Assembly (NCBI GenBank): GCA_002428605.1 | Contig: DIXH01000030.1 | Span: 1 to 31,131 of the forward strand | Direction: 5' to 3' | Source: Clostridiaceae bacterium UBA6085 | Lineage (GTDB): Bacteria > Bacillota > Clostridia > Clostridiales > Clostridiaceae | DNA length: 31,131 bases | Part shown: piece by piece, positions 1-6,488 of the stretch | Numbering within the stretch: the first letter of the stretch is position 1 | Layout of the letters: each line of letters begins with the position of its first letter | Program-made: the position numbers and the translations under genes | The notes under the pieces: model-generated | What the model was told of the DNA's origin: nothing | The model's input: only the letters and a program-made list of their open reading frames with translations | Databases searched by the model: none

Positions 1-61
1 ACATTTGCGCATAAGCAATCTGGATTTCATGCACGAATGTCAAGTCTGCAAATTTCATCAT
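1..61 (-). CDS. Possible 5' end of a gene cut by the window edge
   Basis: Reading leftwards on the minus strand, two adjacent ATG codons (61-59 and 58-56) open a frame that stays open for 20 codons to the window edge (begins MMKFADLTFV). A GGGGA stretch lies four bases before the first ATG and could serve as ribosome binding site. The frame follows the DUF3307 gene by only about 35 bases, so it could be a third gene of that unit. Twenty residues are too few to assign a family, and in AT-rich DNA such a frame can occur by chance. Confidence 0.25.
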   Translation of the reverse strand, partial: MMKFADLTFVHEIQIAYAQM

Positions 62-94
62 AGTCCCCAATATCATGTAAAGGCTTGATGTAGG

Positions 95-904
95 TCAAAA
101 TAACATTTGAAAAACAGCATAACATACAAATGTATATAAGACACTAGTAAGTGTGCCTAACAAGTAGTACTCAGAAAAAATTTTGTTTTCCATCATCTTG
201 AACCTTGCTAATGATTTAACTGCAATAACAAAGCCTATCGAGGAAATTTGATTTGAAAACAAGAAAATCGATATCAAAATTCTTTCAAGGATTCCAATCC
301 ATTTGCCTGTTTTTACTTCATCAATAAATTTTTTTTCTTCTGTTTTTGCACCTACTTTTAGTAACCGATTCAAAACCTCAGCATAATTGTCAATTTTCTT
401 ATATACGATATCAAAAATAAAAGGGATAAAAAATGCTCCTGAAAACGAAATATATAGTATTACAACTATTTGTTTTAGACTTGAAGATGTAAGTCCGTTA
501 CCATTAAAAATGACCGCTAATATCCACTCATTGAATTCATTATATTCAATAACTACTCCATTCGTTAGAGTGATAATTAAAAAAATGTGAACTAATTGAT
601 CACATATAAATAGAATTGCTTTTCCATCATTGAAATAGTTCTTATTTCGCATGGAGTTTTGTGATTTTTCTTTACTGAAATCAACGATAATATGCAAAAG
701 AATAATTAAAATTACTCGAAATGCAAATACTTTGTAGCTACTTATTTTAATCAAGGCTAATAGAGGTATACTAGTAAAAAACAATGTCATTGCATGACTT
801 ATGTACCCTTTCAATTTCATTTCCGCTTTTGATTGTACTACATTATTAGACTGAAAAATAAAATCTGAAATGGTATGTGAAAGTAATGCATATAAAGCAA
901 GCAT
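95..904 (-). CDS. DUF3307 family integral membrane protein
   Basis: The 269-residue product is very hydrophobic, with roughly six to seven membrane segments. It matches my memory of the DUF3307 family, whose function is unknown. The N-terminal segments carry regularly placed His/Asp residues: H10 and D14 in HTISD, H37, H71 and D75 plus K78 in HIIVDFSK, and D102, Q103 and H106 in DQLVH. A soluble, Lys/Glu-rich loop lies near residues 165-200. The ATG shares its A with the TGA of the upstream SatD-like gene (TGATG), so translation is probably coupled and the proteins are likely made in fixed ratio. Codon use is AT-rich, unlike genes after 2650. SatD and DUF3307 genes are, as I recall, often neighbours in Firmicutes. 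A membrane effector or sensor partner of the SatD protein is inference. Confidence 0.8.
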   Translation of the reverse strand: MLALYALLSHTISDFIFQSNNVVQSKAEMKLKGYISHAMTLFFTSIPLLALIKISSYKVFAFRVILIILLHIIVDFSKEKSQNSMRNKNYFNDGKAILFICDQLVHIFLIITLTNGVVIEYNEFNEWILAVIFNGNGLTSSSLKQIVVILYISFSGAFFIPFIFDIVYKKIDNYAEVLNRLLKVGAKTEEKKFIDEVKTGKWIGILERILISIFLFSNQISSIGFVIAVKSLARFKMMENKIFSEYYLLGTLTSVLYTFVCYAVFQMLF

Positions 905-1764
905 CAGTTTATCTTCCTCCTGATCTGCATTAATTCAAATATTGCTTCAAAAGATGAAAGAATATAGCTCAAGTTAGATACATCAAGACGTTCAAAATAA
1001 CTACTCTTTCCAATTCCAAGTATTCTTAATGTTTCATCAAGATTTTGATTTGATAATTCATATCTGATCGCTTCCCATTGCTTATCTGTTATTTTACCCA
1101 ATGATCGATTGATTAGACGTATGATATTATTACTGATTTTGTCAGCTTTATTGAAGCCACTGATGATAAGTCCTTCATAATTGGAAGCGCTTTTTAGTTT
1201 CTCTAATTGATCTCTTGCATTCCAGAATATTGGCCCATTCATTTCCCAAGAATTCATCTTTAAGCTATCATGCATTTCACCTATGCTAATGCCGTATCTA
1301 GCGATAAAAGGAAACAAATGACTCAACGTTAACATCATCATATCTCCAATTCCTTCTTTAAATGGGTATATTATTTGCAACTCGTCTCCCTGTGATATAC
1401 TATATGTCCTATTATGCTCATATTTTCGGTTTATTATCTCATTGAGCTTTTTAACATGGTTCTCTAATTTTAGATTAAAAGATCGATGATCTATCTTGGA
1501 TGATTTAATTATATCGATTGTAATAACGATATATTCTTCACTTTGTTCAAATTCCATAACTTCCAAAACGTACTGTCCCCTTGATACATTTCTAATTACT
1601 CCTAATTTTTTTAATTCATATATATACCAACTTACAGTTCCTTTCTTAATATCTCCAAACACTTCTTTATAGAATTCATTGAAATCATCGACACTTATTT
1701 TCTTACTGGTTTTAAATCTTTCCTTTACTTCTTCTATGTGTAAGCGAAAATCTTTATTGTTCAT
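904..1764 (-). CDS. SatD-family protein with N-terminal winged helix; nucleotide-cyclase-like core
   Basis: This is a 286-residue protein in three parts. Residues 1-70 look like a winged-helix domain ending in GQYVL, reminiscent of AbiEi-type antitoxin N-termini. Residues 77-200 form the SatD core. Residues 215-260 look like a second helix-turn-helix (ITDKQWEAI ... LGIGKSSYFERL). The core has a beta strand ending in D84 (ITIDIIKSS), a GDELQ hairpin with D127 43 residues later, then RYGISIGE (157-163) and GPIFWNARDQL (177-187). This order and spacing resemble class III nucleotidyl cyclase and GGDEF palm domains. SatD was named from the Streptococcus mutans satCDE acid-tolerance locus; its biochemistry is not known to me. 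AAAGGGGG stands eight bases before the ATG. Catalytic activity is inference; the family call is fairly secure. Confidence 0.75.
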   Translation of the reverse strand: MNNKDFRLHIEEVKERFKTSKKISVDDFNEFYKEVFGDIKKGTVSWYIYELKKLGVIRNVSRGQYVLEVMEFEQSEEYIVITIDIIKSSKIDHRSFNLKLENHVKKLNEIINRKYEHNRTYSISQGDELQIIYPFKEGIGDMMMLTLSHLFPFIARYGISIGEMHDSLKMNSWEMNGPIFWNARDQLEKLKSASNYEGLIISGFNKADKISNNIIRLINRSLGKITDKQWEAIRYELSNQNLDETLRILGIGKSSYFERLDVSNLSYILSSFEAIFELMQIRRKIN

Positions 1765-1830
1765 GTACTTTGCCCCCTTTGCCTAAAATGTTATCATATA
1801 AATTAAGTAATGCCAAGAAATTTGCGGGGT

Positions 1831-1970
1831 TAAACCCGAACAAATGATATTCCGAATTTAAACCCGAATAAAGGATATTCCGGCTTTAAACCCGAACAAA
1901 GGATATTCCGGGTATAAACCAGTACAAAGATTTTTCCAGCTATAAACCCATACCTAAAATATTCCGAGCA
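1831..1970. repeat. Five tandem 28-bp direct repeats
   Basis: Five head-to-tail units of exactly 28 bp start at 1831, 1859, 1887, 1915 and 1943. The consensus begins TAAACCCGAACAAAGGATAT and ends TTCCGGNT. Units 1-3 are nearly identical in their first 24 positions; units 4 and 5 are progressively diverged, and a possible sixth after 1971 is hardly recognisable. There are no spacers, so this is not CRISPR. The array starts about 65 bp upstream of the SatD-like start codon. It could be a cluster of protein binding sites: transposase sites at a transposon end, iterons, or operator sites for the two-gene unit. Confidence 0.9.
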
Positions 1971-2276
1971 TTAACAGTCGATCAAGTTAAATACCAATGG
2001 CGGGTTTCTACCCAGAATTGGTACTAGATGGGGGTCAATAAATTGAAATCACATTTTCAAATACTAATAACAATTTCGTAAATTATGCTTCAAAGAGAAT
2101 CTTGGATTAGTGGCAATACTTTGAAGGTAATCACCATATCCATTGCTCTACTCCTACCCATACAAACCATGGTGGAAATCAGAGATATAAATTATAGGAT
2201 AAAGTCCACCCGGGTCTTCCCTCAAGATGTAATGGAATGTTAAAAGTCATGCAAGCGCCTCCATGTATTTTCGAAC
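1971..2276. other. Non-coding AT-rich stretch, probable mobile-element debris
   Basis: No open frame with a ribosome binding site is visible here on either strand. A GGTACTAGATGGGGGTCAAT motif near 2021-2040 follows the repeat array, and GGGTTTCTACCC (about 2001-2012) forms a short inverted repeat. Tandem end repeats followed by a GGGTCAA-type motif remind me of terminal regions of IS21-like elements, but no transposase gene or fragment could be recognised, so the assignment remains a guess. Confidence 0.35.
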
Positions 2277-2429
2277 TTAGCCACTGATTTTGAACATTAT
2301 AGAATATTTTATGAGCTTAACAAATTCCGCTCCTGGAGTTTCAAAATATCTTTTCAACACTTCATTAACCATATCTCCATCAAGCTGGTTTTTTCTTATT
2401 TCAATCGCAGATTGTCCTCTCCCTATCAT
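2277..2429 (-). pseudogene. Short ORF, possible gene remnant
   Basis: A 50-codon minus-strand frame runs from ATG at 2429 to TAA at 2277. It encodes a charged, protein-like sequence (for example IRKNQLDGDMVNEVLKRYFE). No ribosome binding site precedes the ATG. A different minus-strand frame upstream (to 2622) ends at 2401 within it, so this could be the 3' part of a frameshifted gene. I do not recognise the family. Base composition is AT-rich like the rest of the island. Confidence 0.25.
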
Positions 2430-2574
2430 ATTCAAGAAACTTGTTGCCAAAGGGAGTCAACATGTCCATCACTCCAACTGAGCTGAGAGCTTCAGAAATA
2501 TGGAAGAATTTATATGATACTTTTAGTAGTATCAGCTGATTCGTGAAAGCCTGATTTAACAAATCCCAAATAAT

Positions 2575-2615
2575 AACCCTTCGATATACCACATAAGCAT
2601 GTATATCGAAGGGTT
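2575..2615 (-). terminator. 15-bp perfect hairpin downstream of the M42 peptidase gene
   Basis: The arms AACCCTTCGATATAC (2575-2589) and its exact complement (2601-2615) enclose an 11-base loop. The hairpin lies 38 bases past the stop of the minus-strand peptidase gene, a normal place for an intrinsic terminator. The bases following the stem on that strand (ATTATTTGGG) are only moderately T-rich, so termination strength is uncertain. Confidence 0.5.
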
Positions 2616-2652
2616 TGGCCATTACAGGATGATTAGAAAAATTTCTATTTTT

Positions 2653-3684
2653 TCAAGCCTTTTCCATCGCGTACTTCACAACAAGGTCGAATGTTGCCAT
2701 TAGAGAATCCAGGTGGGTTCGTTCATATCCGTGGGAAGCGAAGACTCCGGGACCGATTAGGCCTGTGCGGAGGTCGTGTCCTGCGCTAAGAGCCGCAGAA
2801 GCATCTGAGCCGTAGGAAGGGTATATGTCTACCGCATATGGTATGGATTCCCTTTCGCAGATTGATACAAGCCTCTTTCTGAGGGCATAGTCGTAGGGCC
2901 CTGTGCTGTCCTTGGCACAGATGTTTACCTTGAATTCGCTTGAATTCTGGTTGTTGCCAGGCGCTCCCATGTCAACTGCAATGAATTCGGTGATCTCTTC
3001 AGGTATTCCAGCGCTCGCTCCATGGCCCACTTCTTCGTAGTTCGATATGAAGAAGTATATCGAGCGTTCAGGCTCCATGTCCTTCAGCTTTTTTGCCGCT
3101 GCAAGGAGTACTGCAGCACTTGCCTTGTCGTCGAGGTATCTGGATTTTACGAATCCGTTGTCCAGGATCATGAGCTTCGGGTCCATGAAGACGAAGTCAC
3201 CTACGCCGATTCCGAGCTTTGCCACATCATCCTTGGATGAGACCCTTTCGTCAAGGACGACCTCCATGTTTGCCTGAACTCTTTCGAGAGTCTTGGCTTC
3301 GTTGCTGTCTATGTGTACCGAGGGCTTTGTGGTCTGAACAGTACCTGAAATGAGCTTTCCATCGGATGTCATGACCTTGCAGTTCTCAGACTCCAAAGTA
3401 TTGAACATGTACCCTCCGATGAGGGTGAATTCAAGGGTTCCCTTGTCCTTGATGCTCTTGACCATACCTCCAAGGGTATCCGTGTGTGCCGAATAAAGGA
3501 GTCCTTCAGTGCTCTTGCCGCTGATCTTTGCTATCACTGCCCCCTTGTTTGTGGTTTTGAAAGCTATTCCGGCATTCGTGAGTTCTTCTCTGACGTAATC
3601 CATAACCTTCTCATGGTAACCGGTTGGGCTGTCCTTAAGAATCAGCTCTTTCAGGATACTCAGTATTTCTTTTCCTTCATCCAT
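2653..3684 (-). CDS. M42 family metallo-aminopeptidase (YsdC/FrvX/TET type)
   Basis: This is a 343-residue cytoplasmic dinuclear-metal aminopeptidase, the usual length for M42. Metal ligands and catalytic residues are visible in order: H67 and D69 (SAHTDT), D185/D186 (SRYLDDK), the catalytic Glu pair E217/E218 (YEEVGHG), D238 (AVDMG), and a C-terminal His in SHGYERTH (318-324). Members of the family form large tetrahedral complexes that trim peptides to amino acids, which suits a peptide-fermenting anaerobe. The start is supported by GGAGG seven bases before the ATG. The gene marks the return to ordinary chromosomal composition after the AT-rich island and stands alone, with a hairpin after its stop. 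The exact substrate cannot be read from sequence. Confidence 0.92.
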   Translation of the reverse strand: MDEGKEILSILKELILKDSPTGYHEKVMDYVREELTNAGIAFKTTNKGAVIAKISGKSTEGLLYSAHTDTLGGMVKSIKDKGTLEFTLIGGYMFNTLESENCKVMTSDGKLISGTVQTTKPSVHIDSNEAKTLERVQANMEVVLDERVSSKDDVAKLGIGVGDFVFMDPKLMILDNGFVKSRYLDDKASAAVLLAAAKKLKDMEPERSIYFFISNYEEVGHGASAGIPEEITEFIAVDMGAPGNNQNSSEFKVNICAKDSTGPYDYALRKRLVSICERESIPYAVDIYPSYGSDASAALSAGHDLRTGLIGPGVFASHGYERTHLDSLMATFDLVVKYAMEKA

Positions 3685-3824
3685 AGGTTTCCTCCAATTG
3701 GCAAAATTAAGTCTTTCCCATAATTATATAACAAAATCACCATGATTTAACATGGTATCTGAAAGATCGGCAAAGCATGTTAGATGAATGAAAATTAATT
3801 CCGTATGGCCTGTGAATCCTGGTA

Positions 3825-3853
3825 TTGACAATAGTAAATCTTAAAGTAAGATT
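3825..3853 (+). promoter_or_regulatory. Candidate promoter with palindromic operator upstream of the VanW gene
   Basis: TTGACA (3825-3830) matches the -35 consensus perfectly. TAAGAT (3847-3852), 16 bases downstream, can serve as a -10. A perfect 7-3-7 inverted repeat, AATCTTA-AAG-TAAGATT (3837-3853), covers the spacer and the -10, the classic place for a repressor. Transcripts would start near 3860, about 120 bases before the VanW start codon. A second TATAAT occurs at 3882-3887 but lacks a good -35. Confidence 0.45.
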
Positions 3854-3947
3854 AATTTGTAATCATAATGTTATGCATGGGTATAATGCCTTTGTTATAA
3901 TTGGTTTGATAAATTGAACTAACTTCCAATATATTTTGAGGAGGGCA

Positions 3948-3983
3948 GTGGATCCGGGTTTGAACGGGTCCTGTGCGGTATGA
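3948..3983 (+). CDS. Putative 11-residue leader peptide coupled to the VanW gene
   Basis: GAGGAGGG (3938-3945) is the best ribosome binding site in the region, but it is 34 bases from the VanW ATG. It is placed instead for a GTG at 3948 that opens a frame reading VDPGLNGSCAV. The stop TGA (3981-3983) overlaps the VanW start as ATGA. This is what a translationally coupled leader would look like, and it explains why the VanW ATG has no binding site of its own. The spacing to GTG is short, so the idea is moderately supported. Confidence 0.4.
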   Translation: MDPGLNGSCAV

Positions 3984-5434
3984 AAAAAAAGACAGCGATG
4001 CTACTTATCCTGATACTGGCTGTTGTCGGTGTCGGTGGATATGCATACTACTCAAGCGTCCAGAGGGAAAAGGCGAGGATCGAACTCGAAGCCAAGAAGG
4101 CCCTGGTAGCTGAATGGGCGAACAAGGTCTATCCGGGTGTTGTCATCGACGGAGTTGATTTTTCCGGGCTGACCCTCGAGGAAGCGAAGACGAAGTTCGA
4201 AAGCGAGATTCTTGATGTCATCGAAGGGAAGACCGTAAAGGTCGACGTCCTCGACAAAGAATACTCCTTCACATATGACAAGCTGAATATAAAGGTCGAT
4301 GAGGAGAGCATCCTGGAGGAGGCCATGGATTTCGGGAAAGACCTGGAGTTCGAGGATCAGGTGGCGTACCTTAAGGCGCCTGAAGGCACTGAAATCAGGG
4401 TTGAGTTCAGTCATGATGCAGCCTATGTAGACGAGTTCGTGACCGGGATAATAACTGAAAACACGCAGGAAGCAAAGGATGCCACACTTTCAAGGAAAGA
4501 CGGCGCGTTCATTGTAACTGAATCTTTGAACGGTCAGTCTCTTGACGCTGAAAAGCTCAAGGCGGACGTGATTGCGGCAATCGAGCCGGGACTTGAAGAC
4601 CCGGCAGAGATAGTTGCAGAGGTAGCGGTAACCGAGCCTGCTGTAAAGGCAGAAACGCTCAGGAAGATCAACGGGGTTCTCGCATCCTATACTACAGACT
4701 ATTCATCTTCGATAGCTAACAGGAAGTTCAATGTAGCTCTGGCTGCAAAGAAGATTTCAGGAACTCTCCTTATGCCGGGAGAGGTCATAAGCTATAACAA
4801 GTCAATTGGTTCAATATCTGTTGCAGCAGGCTTCAAGGAAGCCGGAATATTTGTGGGCAACAAGGTGGAGTCGGGTATAGGCGGCGGAGTATGCCAGATT
4901 TCAAGCACGCTCTATCAGGCCGGAGTAAGGGCAGGACTCGGAGTTGTTGAGAGAAGGAACCACAGCATGAAGGTATCATACCTTCCGGTTGGGTTTGACG
5001 CTACTGTTTATGCTCCATACACTGACTTAAAGCTTCAGAACAACTACAATTCACCGATATATATCACATCCTATGGAGACGGGAAGAAGGCCAACGTTAC
5101 TGTTTACGGAAACGTAGATGAAATGGGCGGAAAGTCATATAACTTTGTCACTGACGTTTATGCGGTACTTAACCCTAAGACTGAATACATCGATGACCCA
5201 ACTCTTGAAGTCGGAACTAACGTTGTAGAGCAGAATGCCGTTACAGGTTATAAGGTCAAAGTATATCTTCAGACTATCATAGGCGGCAAGGTAGTATCGA
5301 CAGACATGATTTCAAGTGACTCCTACAAGGTTGTCAACAAGATAGTAAGAAGGGGAACGAAGCCAGCCCCGGTGGTGACACCAGTTGAGACTCCTGAGGA
5401 GCCACAGCCGACTGAGGCACCAGTTACCCCATAA
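3980..5434 (+). CDS. VanW family envelope protein (YoaR-like)
   Basis: This is a 484-residue exported or membrane-anchored protein. Residues 7-24 form one hydrophobic segment after MKKK. Residues 50-225 resemble the peptidoglycan-binding-like repeat found before VanW domains (VVIDGVDFSGLTLEEA is typical). The VanW domain spans about 232-375, with the signature GGGVCQISSTLYQA at 301-314. A G5-like segment follows at about 412-462 (GYKVKVYLQTIIGGKVVS), then a Pro/Glu/Thr-rich tail. VanW is named from vancomycin-resistance clusters but its activity is unknown, and this architecture is common in resistant and sensitive Clostridia alike. No van ligase or dehydrogenase genes are nearby. The ATG has no close ribosome binding site and is probably coupled to the leader frame at 3948. 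A hairpin after the stop separates it from the MoxR operon. Confidence 0.88.
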   Translation: MKKKTAMLLILILAVVGVGGYAYYSSVQREKARIELEAKKALVAEWANKVYPGVVIDGVDFSGLTLEEAKTKFESEILDVIEGKTVKVDVLDKEYSFTYDKLNIKVDEESILEEAMDFGKDLEFEDQVAYLKAPEGTEIRVEFSHDAAYVDEFVTGIITENTQEAKDATLSRKDGAFIVTESLNGQSLDAEKLKADVIAAIEPGLEDPAEIVAEVAVTEPAVKAETLRKINGVLASYTTDYSSSIANRKFNVALAAKKISGTLLMPGEVISYNKSIGSISVAAGFKEAGIFVGNKVESGIGGGVCQISSTLYQAGVRAGLGVVERRNHSMKVSYLPVGFDATVYAPYTDLKLQNNYNSPIYITSYGDGKKANVTVYGNVDEMGGKSYNFVTDVYAVLNPKTEYIDDPTLEVGTNVVEQNAVTGYKVKVYLQTIIGGKVVSTDMISSDSYKVVNKIVRRGTKPAPVVTPVETPEEPQPTEAPVTP

Positions 5435-5462
5435 GTACAGACAATAAAGAATATCTAAAAAC

Positions 5463-5505
5463 CAGACCACCGGGGAGCATTTTGAATCTGCTAACCGGTG
5501 GTCTG
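5463..5505 (+). terminator. Hairpin between the VanW and MoxR genes
   Basis: CAGACCACCGG (5463-5473) and its exact complement (5495-5505) form an 11-bp stem. An inner AGCA/TGCT pairing (5476-5479 with 5489-5492) extends it. The following TTCAAAATTTA is only partly T-rich. The hairpin ends VanW transcription at least in part. It also contains a GTG at 5498 that would otherwise be the longest possible start of the MoxR frame, which argues against that start. Confidence 0.65.
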
Positions 5506-5551
5506 TTCAAAATTTAATGGGTCAATTATTTATAGAGGAGTTGGACATGCT

Positions 5552-6484
5552 TTGGAAGTGCTTGAGAGGATAGAGAAGAACATAGAGAAGGTAATACTCG
5601 GAAAAGACAGGGAGATAAGGAACATCCTTAAAGGAATGCTTGCCGGCGGACACATTCTCATTGAGGACATACCGGGAATAGGAAAGACAACTCTGGTCAA
5701 GGCACTTGCAAGAAGCGTTGACCTGACGTACTCAAGGATCCAGTTCACACCTGACCTTTTGCCATCGGACATAACTGGGGTATCCATTTACAACCAGAAG
5801 ACAATGAATTTCGAATACAGAAAGGGACCGATATTTGCCAATGTAGTCCTTGCCGATGAGATAAACAGGACCTCGCCTAAGACCCAGTCCGCACTTCTTG
5901 AAGTCATGGAGGAAAATCAGGTTTCAGAGGGGAATTCAACCTATGCACTGGACAGGCCGTTCTTTGTAATGGCTACCCAGAATCCAATCGAGTACGAGGG
6001 TACCTTCAACCTTCCGGAGGCTCAGCTGGACAGGTTCATGATCAGGATGAGGATAGGTTACCCGAGCCACGACGACGAGATCAGGATCCTAATGAACTTC
6101 AGGGAGGAGAATCCTCTCGAAGCTCTCGAGAGCGTTGCGACAAAGGAAGACATACTGAAGCTCCAGGATGACACGAAGCGCGTGAGGGTAAGTGACGAGA
6201 TCTATGACTATATAGTAAGGATAACATCGGAAACAAGGACCAACAGGCTGTTCACGCTTGGCGCGAGCCCCAGGGCTTCCCTTGCACTGATGAAGATCGG
6301 ACAGGCTTCGGCTCTGATATCAGGCAGGGATTATGTGATCCCGGAGGATATCAAGGAAAATGCATCGATGGTCCTCTCACACAGGGTGCAGACCTCAGCA
6401 TATGCAAGGAGCCAGGGTACAGGCAGCCTTGAGGCGATAAAGCTTGCCCTTGCGATGGTCGATCCCCCAAAGATAGGAAGGTAG
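5552..6484 (+). CDS. MoxR family AAA+ ATPase
   Basis: This is a chaperone-like AAA+ ATPase of the MoxR/RavA clade; such proteins usually act with a vWA-containing DUF58 protein, here the next gene. Numbered from the TTG at 5552 (310 residues), Walker A IPGIGKTT lies at about 40-47, Walker B VVLADEINR at about 99-107, sensor 1 ATQNP at about 142, and the lid motif NLPEAQLDRF at about 153. The start is uncertain. The longest frame would begin at GTG 5498 inside a hairpin. GAGGAG at 5535-5540 points to TTG 5552 (11 bases away) or GTG 5558, and an out-of-frame ATG at 5547 sits at better spacing. The downstream gene follows after four bases, so an operon is clear. Family call is secure. Confidence 0.9.
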   Translation: MEVLERIEKNIEKVILGKDREIRNILKGMLAGGHILIEDIPGIGKTTLVKALARSVDLTYSRIQFTPDLLPSDITGVSIYNQKTMNFEYRKGPIFANVVLADEINRTSPKTQSALLEVMEENQVSEGNSTYALDRPFFVMATQNPIEYEGTFNLPEAQLDRFMIRMRIGYPSHDDEIRILMNFREENPLEALESVATKEDILKLQDDTKRVRVSDEIYDYIVRITSETRTNRLFTLGASPRASLALMKIGQASALISGRDYVIPEDIKENASMVLSHRVQTSAYARSQGTGSLEAIKLALAMVDPPKIGR

Positions 6485-6488
6485 AGAG

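Noticed and set aside
1831..1970. CRISPR array
   Set aside because: The 28-bp units are directly adjacent with no unique spacers, and no cas genes are present.
1831..1970. Iteron-type replication origin
   Set aside because: The tandem repeats resemble iterons, but no replication initiator gene or AT-rich melting region with DnaA boxes was seen; the flanks are chromosomal genes.
2401..2622. 73-residue minus-strand ORF
   Set aside because: Its first part is only the translation of the 15-bp hairpin at 2575-2615, it lacks a ribosome binding site, and it has no recognisable features.
3980..5434. Vancomycin-resistance locus
   Set aside because: VanW-domain proteins are widespread; no vanH, ligase, vanX or VanRS-like genes accompany it.
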